Assembly (NCBI GenBank): GCA_030618945.1
Contig: JAUXCI010000002.1
Span: 1-28,472, forward strand
From: Flavobacteriaceae bacterium
Lineage (GTDB): Bacteria > Bacteroidota > Bacteroidia > Flavobacteriales > Flavobacteriaceae
Direction: 5' to 3'
Length of the DNA stretch: 28,472 nt
Shown here: piece after piece, positions 1 to 8,832 of the stretch
How positions within the stretch are numbered: the stretch's first letter is position 1
Layout of the letters: each line of letters opens with the position of its first letter
Position numbers and translations under genes: made by a program
Notes under the pieces: generated by a model
What the model saw: only the letters and a program-made list of their open reading frames with translations
The model's database searches: none
What the model was told of the DNA's origin: nothing

Positions 1-2
1 AC

Positions 3-1340
3 TTACATCAATTGGTGGAACTGAAGGTTCTTCAGGTGGAGGTGGTTCTTCAGGTGGAGGAGGTAAATCATCATTGGTGTTTTATAAGGATCCTCATCTA
101 TGATCTTTTCATACATTTGAAAGAGGTTGCCATATTTTTCTTCAATTATTTTTGCTCCTAAATCGATGATTTTTTCCTCTGAAGGATTTGCAATATGATG
201 AAGTTTAGCCTGCTCTGTTCCATAACGATTAATAGCTGCTCCAAAATCGAGATAAACCGCTTCTCCAGTGGCATTCACACCAAATCCGGCATCGCATCTT
301 TCTTTGGCCGCTCGTGAAGCTACATCTCGGGGAACAAGGTTTCCAAAAGCAGGATACCTTCTTTCCAAATAATAATCTCTGTCTTCCTCGGCAATTTGGG
401 TGGGTTTTAATTTCCCTTGCTGAATGGCTTTTGCATCTTCAATTTTTGCCGGAACCCATATTCTTCCATCGTTTCTTAAGGATTCAGACATCAAAGTCAG
501 TTTTGACTGATAATCACCTGATCTTGGAATACACGTTGGATGAATTTGAGTAAAACAAGGGTTGGCAAAATATGCTCCTTTTTTATGCATTTTCCAGGCT
601 GCCGTGGCATTTGAGCCCATGGCATTGGTCGATAGAAAATAAACATTCCCATATCCACCCGTACCAACAACAACCGCGTGTGCGCTGTGTCTTTCTATTT
701 CTCCTGTTACCAGATTTCTCGCGATAATTCCTCTGGCTTTACCATCAATAATCACCACATCAAGCATTTCATGCCTGTTAAACATCTCGATCTTACCACG
801 AGCTATTTGTCTGTTCATTGCCGAATAGGCGCCCAGAAGCAACTGCTGACCCGTTTGACCCTTAGCATAAAACGTTCTTGAAACTAAAACTCCCCCAAAA
901 GAACGATTATCTAATAATCCTCCGTAATCTCTTGCAAAAGGAACTCCTTGAGCTACACACTGGTCAATGATATTACCTGATACTTCAGCCAAACGATGTA
1001 CATTGGCTTCTCTTGAGCGGTAATCTCCTCCTTTTACGGTATCGTAAAACAAACGGTAATTAGAATCTCCATCACCCATATAGTTTTTTGCAGCATTGAT
1101 TCCGCCCTGAGCAGCAATTGAATGCGCCCTCCTGGGAGAATCCTGATAAGCAAAAGCTTTTACATTATATCCTAATTCTGCAAGGGTTGCGGCGGCTGAA
1201 CCTCCTGCTAATCCTGTTCCGACTACAATGATATCAATATTTCTTTTGTTGGCCGGATTTACCAGATCAATCTTATCTTTATACGTTGTCCATTTATCTT
1301 TTATTGGACCCTTCGGTACTTTCGAGTTTAACTTAGTCAT
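3..1340 (-). CDS. sdhA: succinate dehydrogenase/fumarate reductase flavoprotein subunit SdhA, first copy, 3'-truncated
   Basis: This is the FAD-binding catalytic subunit of complex II (succinate:menaquinone oxidoreductase or fumarate reductase). The N-terminal Rossmann motif GTGLAGG lies at about residues 41-47, and the His of [16 protein letters not shown] (His73) is the expected covalent FAD attachment residue. The active-site stretch IHPT and [11 protein letters not shown] is present. Family sequence runs to [10 protein letters not shown]; the last 19 codons ([11 protein letters not shown] onward) do not belong to the family and come from a Pro/Glu repeat read out of frame. A full protein would be about 640-670 residues; only 445 codons are open, and the capping/C-terminal part is missing. 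It follows sdhC (1352-2011) by 11 bp. No sdhB is visible because the window ends. Unlike the second copy, it has an extra segment of about 25 residues (around [14 protein letters not shown]) before [12 protein letters not shown]. Identity is certain. Whether the break is biological or an assembly junction is not. Confidence 0.9.
   Translation of the reverse strand: MTKLNSKVPKGPIKDKWTTYKDKIDLVNPANKRNIDIIVVGTGLAGGSAAATLAELGYNVKAFAYQDSPRRAHSIAAQGGINAAKNYMGDGDSNYRLFYDTVKGGDYRSREANVHRLAEVSGNIIDQCVAQGVPFARDYGGLLDNRSFGGVLVSRTFYAKGQTGQQLLLGAYSAMNRQIARGKIEMFNRHEMLDVVIIDGKARGIIARNLVTGEIERHSAHAVVVGTGGYGNVYFLSTNAMGSNATAAWKMHKKGAYFANPCFTQIHPTCIPRSGDYQSKLTLMSESLRNDGRIWVPAKIEDAKAIQQGKLKPTQIAEEDRDYYLERRYPAFGNLVPRDVASRAAKERCDAGFGVNATGEAVYLDFGAAINRYGTEQAKLHHIANPSEEKIIDLGAKIIEEKYGNLFQMYEKIIDEDPYKTPMMIYLLHLKNHLHLKNLQFHQLM
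26..61. repeat. two tandem 18-bp units at the window edge
   Basis: Two adjacent 18-bp units, GGTTCTTCAGGTGGAGGT at 26-43 and the same with a final A at 44-61, differ at one base. On the minus strand, in a frame different from the sdhA frame, they read as a Pro/Glu repeat (PPPPEE); on the plus strand one frame reads as Gly/Ser-rich. Neither belongs to a succinate dehydrogenase, so the repeat comes from sequence foreign to the gene it is joined to. Confidence 0.8.
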
Positions 1341-1351
1341 AAATGAATAGA

Positions 1352-2011
1352 TTAATGGTTAAAATGGTGGTATAAAGCGATGATGATGAATCCGAATGGA
1401 ATGGCAAAAGAATAAAACTTTCCAAATGATTTCACTGCACTGGTATATTTATTATTAAAACCGACTGATTGAAAAGCCGATTGAAAGCCGTGAAGTAAAT
1501 GTAAAGCCAGTAGAACAAAGGCAATTACATAGGCCCCTACCCTTATAGGGCTTACAAACTTATGCTGCAACTCTGTAAAATACCTGCTTGGATCTTCAGG
1601 AAGGACTTCAATGTATTTATGATTCATTTCAGGAAACCAGAAATCAACAAAATGCAAAACCAGGAAAGCCAGAATAACCAGACCTGAATAGATCATATTT
1701 CTTGACATCCAACTGGCATTTGCACCACCATTGTATTTGACATATTGTACATTTCTTGCTTTTTTGTTTTTCCATTCCAAAATAAAACCCATAACAAAAT
1801 GAAAAACCACTCCGAAAATAAGGACTGGCTGCATTGCAAATTGAATTAAAGGGTTGGTTCCCATAAAATGGGACATTTCATTAAAGAGTTGCTCGCTAAA
1901 AAGTGAGGTTAAATTAACTGCTAAATGAATGATAAGGAACATGATTAAGAAAAGTGCCGATAAGGCCATGGCCACCTTTCTTGCGATGGATGAAGATAAA
2001 AATCCGCTCAT
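1352..2011 (-). CDS. sdhC: succinate dehydrogenase cytochrome b subunit SdhC, first copy
   Basis: A 219-residue membrane anchor of complex II, of the Bacillus/Wolinella single-subunit, two-heme type that reduces menaquinone. Five hydrophobic helices are visible. Histidines in the expected helix contexts ([35 protein letters not shown]) are candidate axial ligands of the two b hemes. The N-terminus [19 protein letters not shown] resembles that of the second copy ([19 protein letters not shown]), so the two are paralogues, although clearly diverged. It lies 11 bp upstream of the truncated sdhA in the usual C-A order. A TATATTTG -7 box stands 25 bp before its ATG. Confidence 0.93.
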   Translation of the reverse strand: MSGFLSSSIARKVAMALSALFLIMFLIIHLAVNLTSLFSEQLFNEMSHFMGTNPLIQFAMQPVLIFGVVFHFVMGFILEWKNKKARNVQYVKYNGGANASWMSRNMIYSGLVILAFLVLHFVDFWFPEMNHKYIEVLPEDPSRYFTELQHKFVSPIRVGAYVIAFVLLALHLLHGFQSAFQSVGFNNKYTSAVKSFGKFYSFAIPFGFIIIALYHHFNH

Positions 2012-2036
2012 TTTACTTGATTTATAAAATAGAAAA

Positions 2037-2044
2037 CAAATATA
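2037..2044 (-). promoter_or_regulatory. -7 promoter element for the first sdhC
   Basis: Minus-strand TATATTTG matches the Bacteroidota -7 consensus TAnnTTTG and ends 25 bp before the sdhC start codon. No TTG at the usual -33 spacing was seen, so only the -7 half is supported. Confidence 0.45.
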
Positions 2045-2136
2045 CCAAATCCATAAACTTTTTGAGGTCTATTTCAAATGATTATTTTATATCCTTTAGC
2101 ATTCTTATATTTACAAAAAAAAATAAACTCAAGATA

Positions 2137-2706
2137 ATGCCGGATAAGGTTAAACATATATTAGACCCCAATAAATGGATTAGTCAATATGCCGATTATT
2201 TATACAATTATGCCATTACCAGAGTTGACGGACAGGAAATAGCCAAAGATTTGGTTCAGGAGACATTTTTTTCCGGAATCAAGGGAAAAGATAACTATAG
2301 AGGTGAGGCGGCTGAACTTACATGGCTTGTATCTATCTTGAAAAGAAAGATTATAGATCATTACCGCAAGATCAATTCTGCCAAAGGTCAGAAAGAAGTT
2401 CGCATGAGTTTCTATGATAAAGGTCAAAAGAAAGGAAATTGGATAGAGGAAAGGGTTCCCCAAAGCTGGGGAAATGAAGCCGAAAAGGAAATAGAAAATA
2501 CAGAGCTCAAAAGTGCTTTAGACGCTTGTATTAATAAATTGCCGGAAAAACACAGAATGGTTTTTTTATTAAAAACTGTACAGCAATATGAAACAGAAGA
2601 AATTTGTAATGAACTTGACATTACACCGTCAAACTTATGGGTTATAATACACCGAGCCAGGCTTCAGTTGAGAAATTGCATGGAAAATAATTGGTTTAAA
2701 AATTAA
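2137..2706 (+). CDS. ECF-type sigma-70 family RNA polymerase sigma factor
   Basis: A 189-residue alternative sigma factor. Region 2 is visible around DLVQETFFSG and TWLVSILKRKIIDHYR (helices that bind core polymerase and the -10 element). Region 4 is LPEKHRMVFLLK through ITPSNLWVIIHRARLQLR, the -35-binding helix-turn-helix. The frame is open upstream to 1954, but that part overlaps the divergent sdhC and has no sigma similarity; ATG 2137 starts MPDKVKHIL just before region 2 and gives normal ECF length. The gene is followed after 10 bp by a small Cys/His protein in the arrangement typical of sigma/anti-sigma pairs. It lies between two sdh loci, so a link to respiratory gene control is possible but is inference only. 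Confidence 0.9.
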   Translation: MPDKVKHILDPNKWISQYADYLYNYAITRVDGQEIAKDLVQETFFSGIKGKDNYRGEAAELTWLVSILKRKIIDHYRKINSAKGQKEVRMSFYDKGQKKGNWIEERVPQSWGNEAEKEIENTELKSALDACINKLPEKHRMVFLLKTVQQYETEEICNELDITPSNLWVIIHRARLQLRNCMENNWFKN

Positions 2707-2716
2707 ATAATTGGGT

Positions 2717-2977
2717 ATGAAATTTATGATAAATTGCGATGAGGCCACAACCATTTGCGATAAAAATCAATACGGGGAAGCCACTGTTTATGATAAAATT
2801 AGGCTGAGTTTTCATCTTATGGTCTGTAAATACTGCAAAAGATACACTGCGCAAAATAATTTGATGACACAATTATTTGGAAAACATTTAAGCCCTTGCG
2901 ATGGGTCTGAAAAACTTACGAAAGAAGAAAAGCTGGAATTAGAAAACAATCTGCAAAAGGAATTAAAAGATAAATAA
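2717..2977 (+). CDS. small Cys/His protein, putative zinc-type anti-sigma factor
   Basis: An 86-residue soluble protein without a membrane helix. An H-x3-C-x2-C motif (HLMVCKYC) after INCDEAT and a preceding amphipathic stretch are the signature of ZAS-like, zinc-binding anti-sigma domains; the C-terminus is a charged helix rich in Lys and Glu. ATG 2717 was chosen over an in-frame TTG at 2711. It starts 10 bp after the sigma gene and is followed by a terminator at 2986-3016, so the two genes form a bicistronic unit. By context it probably binds the sigma factor and may sense redox or metal state through its cysteines. Small proteins of this kind occur beside ECF genes in flavobacteria, but the direct function here is unproven. 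Confidence 0.7.
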   Translation: MKFMINCDEATTICDKNQYGEATVYDKIRLSFHLMVCKYCKRYTAQNNLMTQLFGKHLSPCDGSEKLTKEEKLELENNLQKELKDK

Positions 2978-2985
2978 TCTTTGTG

Positions 2986-3016
2986 CGAAATAGAACATTC
3001 TATCTCGTTTTTTTTT
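2986..3016 (+). terminator. rho-independent terminator after the sigma/anti-sigma pair
   Basis: A hairpin with arms CGA-a-ATAGAA and TTCTAT-c-TCG (one mismatch, loop CA plus fraying) spans 2986-3007 and is followed by nine T at 3008-3016. It separates the sigma pair from the second sdh operon. Confidence 0.75.
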
Positions 3017-3023
3017 ACTTTTG
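3016..3023 (+). promoter_or_regulatory. -7 promoter element for the second sdhCAB operon
   Basis: TACTTTTG matches TAnnTTTG and ends 24 bp before the sdhC start codon, directly after the T-run of the preceding terminator. This placement suggests the operon has its own promoter. No clear -33 TTG was found. Confidence 0.45.
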
Positions 3024-3047
3024 AGCTAATCTTAATAACCTGCTCAA

Positions 3048-3740
3048 ATGTTAGAAAAAAAAGGATTATTTCGCAGCTCGGTTAGCCGTAAAAATGTCAT
3101 GGCCATCACCGGCCTTTTTATCATCTTCTTTTTAATTATTCACTTAATCGGCAATCTTATTCTTATTATTCCGGATTCTTATTTTCCGATTGAGTTTTGG
3201 GGAAATGTTGAAAATGCGCATGATATGTACAATGCCTATTCTCATTTTCTAGTTTCCTTTTGGCCTGTTTCAGTTATAGCATGGATCCTTTATTCTTTTT
3301 TATTATTGCATGTTATAGATGCGATACTTATCACGCTTAAAAATAAGCAATCTAAAGGTGAAAAATACCAAAAAACCGACTCTGGCTCAAGTAAATGGTA
3401 CGCTAGAAATATGGGCTTACTTGGAACAGTAATCGGTATTTTTATTATTATCCACATGGCTCAGTTCTGGTTGAAATATAAAGTTCTGGAGATTGAGCAT
3501 GATCTGTACAGCCTCGTTATTGCAACTTTTAAAATAGGATGGTATGTGATTCTCTATGAAATAGGAATCATAGCCCTTGGATTTCATCTGGTTCATGGTA
3601 TAGAAAGCGCACATATTTCATTAGGGTTTCATCAAAAAAGAGTTTTGAAATTCATCAAAACTTTTGCCCTTTGGTTTAGCATTGCACTAACCATTTTATA
3701 CGCAATTATTCCTTTGGTAATTTACTTTAAAGAACTCTGA
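3048..3740 (+). CDS. sdhC: succinate dehydrogenase cytochrome b subunit SdhC, second copy
   Basis: A 230-residue five-helix membrane anchor of complex II, paralogous to the minus-strand copy. Candidate heme-b histidines sit in [23 protein letters not shown] and [12 protein letters not shown]. Between helices 1 and 2 it has a longer loop ([21 protein letters not shown]) than the first copy. It heads a tight operon: sdhA starts 5 bp after its stop and sdhB 9 bp after sdhA. The two SdhC proteins differ through much of their length, which argues for an old duplication or separate acquisition rather than recent copying. Confidence 0.92.
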   Translation: MLEKKGLFRSSVSRKNVMAITGLFIIFFLIIHLIGNLILIIPDSYFPIEFWGNVENAHDMYNAYSHFLVSFWPVSVIAWILYSFLLLHVIDAILITLKNKQSKGEKYQKTDSGSSKWYARNMGLLGTVIGIFIIIHMAQFWLKYKVLEIEHDLYSLVIATFKIGWYVILYEIGIIALGFHLVHGIESAHISLGFHQKRVLKFIKTFALWFSIALTILYAIIPLVIYFKEL

Positions 3741-3745
3741 AAATT

Positions 3746-5659
3746 ATGGCATTAGACGCAAAAACCCCTTCCGGACCTTTAAAAGATAAGTGGCAAAATT
3801 ACTTGTCTAAGAACAAATTGATCAATCCGGCCAATAGAAAAAATTTAGACATCATCGTTGTCGGAGCTGGACTGGCAGGAGGAGGTGCCGCGGCTTCTTT
3901 AGCAGAGCTTGGATACAATGTAAAGGTATTTTTCTTTCAGGATTCAGCTAGAAGGGCTCATTCGGCCGCAGCCCAAGGAGGAGGCAATGCGGCTAAAAAT
4001 TACAAAAACGATAGCGACACCGTTCATAGGATGTTCTATGATACCATTAAGGGTGGTGATTTTAGATCCAGAGAGTCTAATGTATACAGAATGGCTGAGT
4101 GTTCTACAAAATTGATAGATCACATGGTAGCTCAGGGTGTTCCGTTTGGAAGAGAATACAGTGGTTATTTGAGTAACAGATCTTTTGGAGGTGTGTTGGT
4201 GTCAAGAACGTTTTATGCTCGTGGTCAAACAGGTCAGCAATTGTTATTGGCCACATATCAAGCCATGATGAAACAGGTCAAAGTGGGAAAATTAGAACAA
4301 TTTACAAGACACGAGGTCTTGGATTATGTCATCATTGATGGAAAAACACGTGGAATTATTGCCCGTAATCTTGTTACAGGAGAAATAGAAAGACATGCTG
4401 CCCATGCCATTGTTTTGGGAACAGGAGGCTATGGTAAACTATTTTATTTATCCACCCTGGCAATGAACTCTAACGGTTCGGCCACCTGGAGAGCACATAA
4501 AAAGGGTGCATTTTTCGCCAACCCTTCATGGACTCAGATTCATCCTACTGCCCTTCCACAATCAGGAGAACATCAATCAAAACTAACATTGATGTCAGAA
4601 TCGCTTAGAAACGACGGAAGAATATGGGTTCCTAAGGATAAAAACGATAAACGAAAACCTGGTGATATTATTGAAGAAGAAAGAGATTATTACCTTGAAA
4701 GAAGATATCCGGCTTTTGGAAATCTCGTGCCTAGAGATGTGGCATCCAGAGCAGCAAAAGAACGACTTGACAAAGGATTTGGAGTTGGGCCTTTAAAAAA
4801 TGCCGTTTACCTTGACTTTCAAACAGCCATCGGGCGTTTGGGAGTTGACACAATCAAAGAACGTTATGGTAATCTGTTCACTATGTATCAAAAAATAACA
4901 GGGATCGATGCCTATATAGAACCCATGAAAATTTCTCCCGCAGCACACTTCTCCATGGGAGGACTATGGGTAGATTACGAATTGCAGACAAGTCTTCCCG
5001 GGGTTTTTGCCGTAGGAGAGGCCAATTTTGCTGATCATGGTGCTAATCGGCTAGGAGCAAATTCACTACTTCAGGCCTCTGTTGATGGCAATTTTATATT
5101 GCCTAATACTATTTCCAATTATTTAAGTGACGATATCCGAACAGGGGCGATATCAACAGAATCTCCTGAATTTGATCTGGTCGAAAAGGAGGTCAAAGAT
5201 CAAATTCAAAAAATTCTTGATATCAAGGGGAATATTGCTGTCGATCAAATACACCGAAAATTAGGTGCAATCATGTTTAAGGAGGTCGCCATGTCAAGAA
5301 ACGAAAAAGGCTTGTTATGGGCAATAGATGAAATTAAAAAATTACGACACGAATTTTGGACCAATGTGGCAGTGGCAGGTAAGGGTGATGGTCCAAATTC
5401 TGAATTAGAAAAAGCCGGTCGACTGGCCGATTATCTGGAGATAGCTGAATTAATGGCCATTGATGCCCTAGATCGTAAAGAAAGCTGCGGAGCTCATTTT
5501 AGAGAGGAATATCAAACTCCTGATGGGGAGGCCTTAAGAGATGACGAAAATTATATGTATTCTTCAGCTTGGGAATGGACTGGTGATAAAAAATGGAATT
5601 TGCATAAGGAAGAATTGGATTTTGAAGAAGTTAAACCAGCTGTAAGATCCTATAAATAG
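3746..5659 (+). CDS. sdhA: succinate dehydrogenase/fumarate reductase flavoprotein subunit SdhA, second copy
   Basis: A full-length, 637-residue catalytic subunit that interconverts succinate and fumarate with covalently bound FAD. The dinucleotide-binding motif GAGLAGG is at residues 40-46, and His72 in [16 protein letters not shown] is the expected FAD-linked residue. The substrate-site stretch [15 protein letters not shown] and [11 protein letters not shown], and the C-terminal FAD-contact block [20 protein letters not shown], are all present. At the conserved QGG-I-NAAK position it has Gly rather than the Ile of the first copy, and it lacks the roughly 25-residue insertion of that copy before [12 protein letters not shown]. 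Its order with sdhC upstream and sdhB downstream is that of the Bacillus/Bacteroidota menaquinone enzyme. The net direction (oxidase or fumarate reductase) cannot be told from sequence. Confidence 0.95.
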   Translation: MALDAKTPSGPLKDKWQNYLSKNKLINPANRKNLDIIVVGAGLAGGGAAASLAELGYNVKVFFFQDSARRAHSAAAQGGGNAAKNYKNDSDTVHRMFYDTIKGGDFRSRESNVYRMAECSTKLIDHMVAQGVPFGREYSGYLSNRSFGGVLVSRTFYARGQTGQQLLLATYQAMMKQVKVGKLEQFTRHEVLDYVIIDGKTRGIIARNLVTGEIERHAAHAIVLGTGGYGKLFYLSTLAMNSNGSATWRAHKKGAFFANPSWTQIHPTALPQSGEHQSKLTLMSESLRNDGRIWVPKDKNDKRKPGDIIEEERDYYLERRYPAFGNLVPRDVASRAAKERLDKGFGVGPLKNAVYLDFQTAIGRLGVDTIKERYGNLFTMYQKITGIDAYIEPMKISPAAHFSMGGLWVDYELQTSLPGVFAVGEANFADHGANRLGANSLLQASVDGNFILPNTISNYLSDDIRTGAISTESPEFDLVEKEVKDQIQKILDIKGNIAVDQIHRKLGAIMFKEVAMSRNEKGLLWAIDEIKKLRHEFWTNVAVAGKGDGPNSELEKAGRLADYLEIAELMAIDALDRKESCGAHFREEYQTPDGEALRDDENYMYSSAWEWTGDKKWNLHKEELDFEEVKPAVRSYK

Positions 5660-5668
5660 ATAAAGCAC

Positions 5669-6418
5669 ATGAAACTAACACTTAAAATTTGGAGACAGGA
5701 AAGTTCAAATAGCAAAGGAAAATTAGAAACATTTGTGTTGGATGAGTTACATGAGGACATGGCTTTTCTGGAACTCCTTGACCTTTTGAATGAAAGACTT
5801 TCTGTGGAAGGTATCCCTGCCATTGAATTTGATCACGATTGTCGTGAAGGAATTTGTGGTCAATGTTCAATAGTCATCAATGGTGAGGCTCATGGTCCAG
5901 GGTCCCATTATACAACTTGCCAAACCCACTTAAGGTCTTTTAAGGATGGTGACACCCTTGTTATAGAACCTTTTAGAGCAAAGTCATTTAAACTAATCAG
6001 GGACCTTAAGGTGGACCGTTCTTCACTCGATAAAATTATTCAAGCAGGAGGTTATATTTCTTCCTTAACGGGAATGGCGCCAGAGGCAAATTCTACACCA
6101 ATTCACCACGATGTTGCTGAAAGTGCATTTGACAGTGCTGCATGTATAGGGTGTGGAGCTTGCGTAGCAGTATGTAAAAACTCTTCGGCTGCCCTATTTT
6201 TATCAGCCAAAGTTTCTCATCTTGCAAAACTCCCTCAGGGGAAATTGGAAAGGGCAGAAAGAGTAGTAGCCATGGTCAAAGCCCATGATGATGAAGGTTT
6301 TGGAAGTTGTACCAACACAGGAGCCTGCGCCTATGTTTGTCCACAACAAGTACCGTTGATAGACATTGCCCGAATGAATTTCGAGTACAACAGGGCGAAA
6401 GTTTTAATGGGTCAATAG
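5669..6418 (+). CDS. sdhB: succinate dehydrogenase iron-sulfur subunit SdhB
   Basis: A 249-residue electron-transfer subunit between the flavoprotein and the heme anchor. The [2Fe-2S] ligands are Cys58, Cys63, Cys66 and Cys84 (CREGICGQC and TTC). The [4Fe-4S]/[3Fe-4S] domain has Cys159, 162, 165 and 169 (CIGCGACVAVC) and Cys214, 220 and 224 (CTNTGACAYVC). All expected cysteines are present, so the complex should be competent. It is the last gene of the operon, 9 bp after sdhA, with only a weak A/T hairpin behind it. It is the only sdhB visible in the window; the partner of the truncated first copy, if it exists, would lie outside. Confidence 0.96.
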   Translation: MKLTLKIWRQESSNSKGKLETFVLDELHEDMAFLELLDLLNERLSVEGIPAIEFDHDCREGICGQCSIVINGEAHGPGSHYTTCQTHLRSFKDGDTLVIEPFRAKSFKLIRDLKVDRSSLDKIIQAGGYISSLTGMAPEANSTPIHHDVAESAFDSAACIGCGACVAVCKNSSAALFLSAKVSHLAKLPQGKLERAERVVAMVKAHDDEGFGSCTNTGACAYVCPQQVPLIDIARMNFEYNRAKVLMGQ

Positions 6419-6425
6419 TCAGGTA

Positions 6426-6446
6426 TCTTAACAATTTAAGAAATTT
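6426..6446 (+). terminator. weak A/T-rich hairpin after sdhB
   Basis: TCTTAA, CAAT loop, TTAAGA at 6426-6441, followed by AATTTTT. The stem has only two G-C pairs, so termination may be partial and may allow read-through toward the cardiolipin synthase gene. Confidence 0.35.
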
Positions 6447-6494
6447 TTGATTCTACTTTATCATTGGTATTGAATTTTTTAGGAAATTGTATGC

Positions 6495-7931
6495 ATGGAA
6501 TATATTGCAACGGTAAAACCTTATTTTCTCATAGCTTATTATGTTTTTATAAGTTTTATTATCCTTACCATCATTCTGGATAATAAAAGACCTGGAAAAT
6601 CCTTTGCCTTTATTTTTTTGATTCTCCTATTTCCTGTGGGAGGAGTTATTATATATCTGTTGTTCGGTGCTCAGTATCAAAAGAAGAAATTATTTACAAA
6701 AAAAAGATACTTTGACAAGGTCTATCTTAATAGGCTATTTGAAGGTAATAAAAAAAATACTGACGCCTTTGCCAACCACGAATATTCAAAATTGCCTACC
6801 TTATTTTACAACATTGAACAGGTAAATTTTTCTTCCAACAATGAAGTTGATATTTTGATCAATGGAGAAAATAAGTTTAAGGTTTTAATTCATGAATTAA
6901 AGAAAGCAACGAAAAGTATCCATCTGGACTATTATATTATTACAGATGATGTCATTGGCACCCAAATTATAGATCTTTTATGTCTTAAATCTGAGGAAGG
7001 CATCAAGGTAAAAATCATCTATGATGATGTTGGAAGCTCCATTAGTAGAAAAAGTCACGCTAAATTAAAAAGCAGTGGTGTTGAAGCCCATGCCTATATG
7101 CCGGTATTATTTTCCAGATTGGCACACAAGGCAAATTATAGAAATCACCGCAAAATAGTGGTTATTGATAATGAAATAGGCTTTTTAGGTGGAATAAATA
7201 TCAATGATAAATATATCAATCCCAACAAAATCGGCCTTTTTTGGAGAGATACACATGTTATGATCAAGGGAGAAGCCGTAATTGGTCTTCAATATATATT
7301 TATAAGCGACTGGTACTTTGTTTGTGGACAAAAAATTGATCTCAAGGAAGTGGCCTATCTCGATCAAAATAACGTAAAATCCAAGATTCCGATAAGTATT
7401 TTAGGAAGTGACTATGGCACAAAAAATCAGACCATCATGGAGGCTTATTTTGGTATGATCACAAATGCCAGAAAAGAGGTATTGATCACTACGCCTTATT
7501 TTGTGCCTGATGAATCTCTCTTAAATGCCATAAAAATCACTTCTAAAAGTGGTGTTAAGATCAAGATCATCATTCCTAAAAAGCCTGATATTAAAACAGC
7601 ATATTTCGCCTCTCAAACTTATTTGAAGGGATTGTTACAAAGTGGTGTTGAGATCTATTATTACACAAAAGGAATGATGCATTCAAAAACCATGGTCATT
7701 GATGAAGCAATCAGTACCGTGGGGAGCACTAATTTTGACCAAAGAAGTTTTAGCTTGAATGCCGAGGTAAATGCCTTTATCCTGGATGTTGGAATCGCGC
7801 AAAAGCTCAAGTTTCAATTTGAAGAAGATTTAAAAGATTGTTATAAATTGCAGCTTGAAGAACTTAAGAACAGGCCGTGGCATTTAAAGGTTGCTTGTTC
7901 TATTTCAAGATTAATTGCACCCATACTTTAA
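6495..7931 (+). CDS. cls: cardiolipin synthase, phospholipase D superfamily
   Basis: A 478-residue membrane enzyme that joins two phosphatidylglycerol molecules (or a related donor pair) into cardiolipin. Two N-terminal membrane helices (about residues 8-25 and 33-57, the PLDc_N region) precede two PLD catalytic repeats. The two HxKxxxxD motifs are His218/Lys220/Asp225 (HRKIVVID) and His396/Lys398/Asp403 (HSKTMVID), each followed by the usual GG or GSxN(F) segment (GFLGGIN; GSTNFDQRS). Length and architecture match bacterial ClsA. It starts 76 bp after sdhB and ends 11 bp before the O-methyltransferase, with which it is probably co-transcribed. Confidence 0.93.
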   Translation: MEYIATVKPYFLIAYYVFISFIILTIILDNKRPGKSFAFIFLILLFPVGGVIIYLLFGAQYQKKKLFTKKRYFDKVYLNRLFEGNKKNTDAFANHEYSKLPTLFYNIEQVNFSSNNEVDILINGENKFKVLIHELKKATKSIHLDYYIITDDVIGTQIIDLLCLKSEEGIKVKIIYDDVGSSISRKSHAKLKSSGVEAHAYMPVLFSRLAHKANYRNHRKIVVIDNEIGFLGGININDKYINPNKIGLFWRDTHVMIKGEAVIGLQYIFISDWYFVCGQKIDLKEVAYLDQNNVKSKIPISILGSDYGTKNQTIMEAYFGMITNARKEVLITTPYFVPDESLLNAIKITSKSGVKIKIIIPKKPDIKTAYFASQTYLKGLLQSGVEIYYYTKGMMHSKTMVIDEAISTVGSTNFDQRSFSLNAEVNAFILDVGIAQKLKFQFEEDLKDCYKLQLEELKNRPWHLKVACSISRLIAPIL

Positions 7932-7942
7932 CAGGTACTTGT

Positions 7943-8587
7943 ATGAATTTCTTAGCCGATAATATTGATCAGTACGCAGCTGACAACTCTCAAAAAGAAC
8001 CTCCCTTGCTCAGCGAATTGTACAAAGAAACATGGCAAAAAGCCTTGGTTCCCAGAATGATCAGCGGCCATTATCAAGGAAGAGTGCTGTCAATGATATC
8101 GAAACTCACAAACCCTGGAAACATTTTAGAGATTGGTACTTATACCGGGTATTCCGCTCTTTGTTTAGCTGAAGGTATACAAAAAAACGGAGTCTTACAT
8201 ACCATTGACCATAATGAAGAATTATATGATCTTCAAAAAAAATATTTTGATCGTTCGCCTTTTAAAGATCAGATAAAACAATACACCGGAGAAGCTTTGG
8301 ATATTTTGACCCAATTAAACGGTCCATTTGATCTTGTTTTTATCGATGCAGACAAGTCCAATTATTCAAATTATTTTAATGCCATTATTGATAAAATGAA
8401 CCCTGGTGGGGTGATTTTGTCTGATAATGTTTTGTGGAGCGGTAAAGTTACAGAGGATCCCAGCCCCAAAGATTTGGACACTAAAGCGCTCATTGAATAT
8501 AATACACTAATGAATGAAGATCCGCGTATTGAAAGCGTTTTATTGCCAATAAGAGACGGTTTAACGATTAGCCGTGTTAAAAAATAA
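7943..8587 (+). CDS. class I SAM-dependent O-methyltransferase
   Basis: A 214-residue methyltransferase of the catechol/caffeoyl-CoA O-methyltransferase family (Methyltransf_3). The SAM-binding motif I is ILEIGTYTGYSALCLAEG (about 61-78). A motif with acidic residues, LVFIDADKSNY (131-141), and SDNVLWSGKV (160-169) provide the metal- and substrate-binding loops expected of this Mg-dependent family. The frame is open back to 7877, overlapping cls, but ATG 7943 after the cls stop gives the usual family N-terminus. The substrate is unknown; flavobacterial homologues are commonly single genes with no assigned pathway. Confidence 0.9.
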   Translation: MNFLADNIDQYAADNSQKEPPLLSELYKETWQKALVPRMISGHYQGRVLSMISKLTNPGNILEIGTYTGYSALCLAEGIQKNGVLHTIDHNEELYDLQKKYFDRSPFKDQIKQYTGEALDILTQLNGPFDLVFIDADKSNYSNYFNAIIDKMNPGGVILSDNVLWSGKVTEDPSPKDLDTKALIEYNTLMNEDPRIESVLLPIRDGLTISRVKK

Positions 8588-8783
8588 ATGCAAACAGCTG
8601 GCTACTTATGCCTTCAAGGTTTTTCAAGACCAACAATTCCGTAATTTCTTCTTGAGTCGTAGAAATATCAATAATTCTAAAAAATTCCATAGTTGTAAGG
8701 TTTAAGGAAAATAAAATATGGTTTCAAATCCCCATATACTATTTAGAGGGTACCTGATAATCCATTGATAAGATCTAAACACG

Positions 8784-8832
8784 TTAATCCCGGATTATGC
8801 AATAGAATTTTCTAATGCATAGAGCGGGTTAA
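8784..8832. terminator. long imperfect hairpin between convergent genes
   Basis: A 49-bp imperfect inverted repeat. Nested stems are TTAA/TTAA, CCCG/CGGG (one bulged T), TATGCA/TGCATA and TAGAA/TTCTA around a small T-rich loop. It overlaps the stop codon of the minus-strand lipoprotein (8829-8831) and faces the end of the plus-strand methyltransferase. It probably acts as a bidirectional terminator or a 3' RNA-stabilising hairpin, but it has no strong T-run. The TTAA ends could also be those of a small palindromic mobile unit. Confidence 0.5.

Noticed and set aside
2..103. Plus-strand Gly/Ser-rich frame over the tandem repeat
   Set aside because: The frame only reflects the antisense of a Pro/Glu repeat, ends within 100 bp, and has no start context.
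1954..2136. N-terminal extension of the sigma factor by an open frame
   Set aside because: It overlaps the divergent sdhC start, has no sigma similarity, and ATG 2137 gives the normal length.
8577..8690. 37-codon minus-strand frame (MEFFRIIDISTTQEEITELL...)
   Set aside because: Overlaps the end of the methyltransferase, has no recognisable domain or context, and is short enough to be chance.
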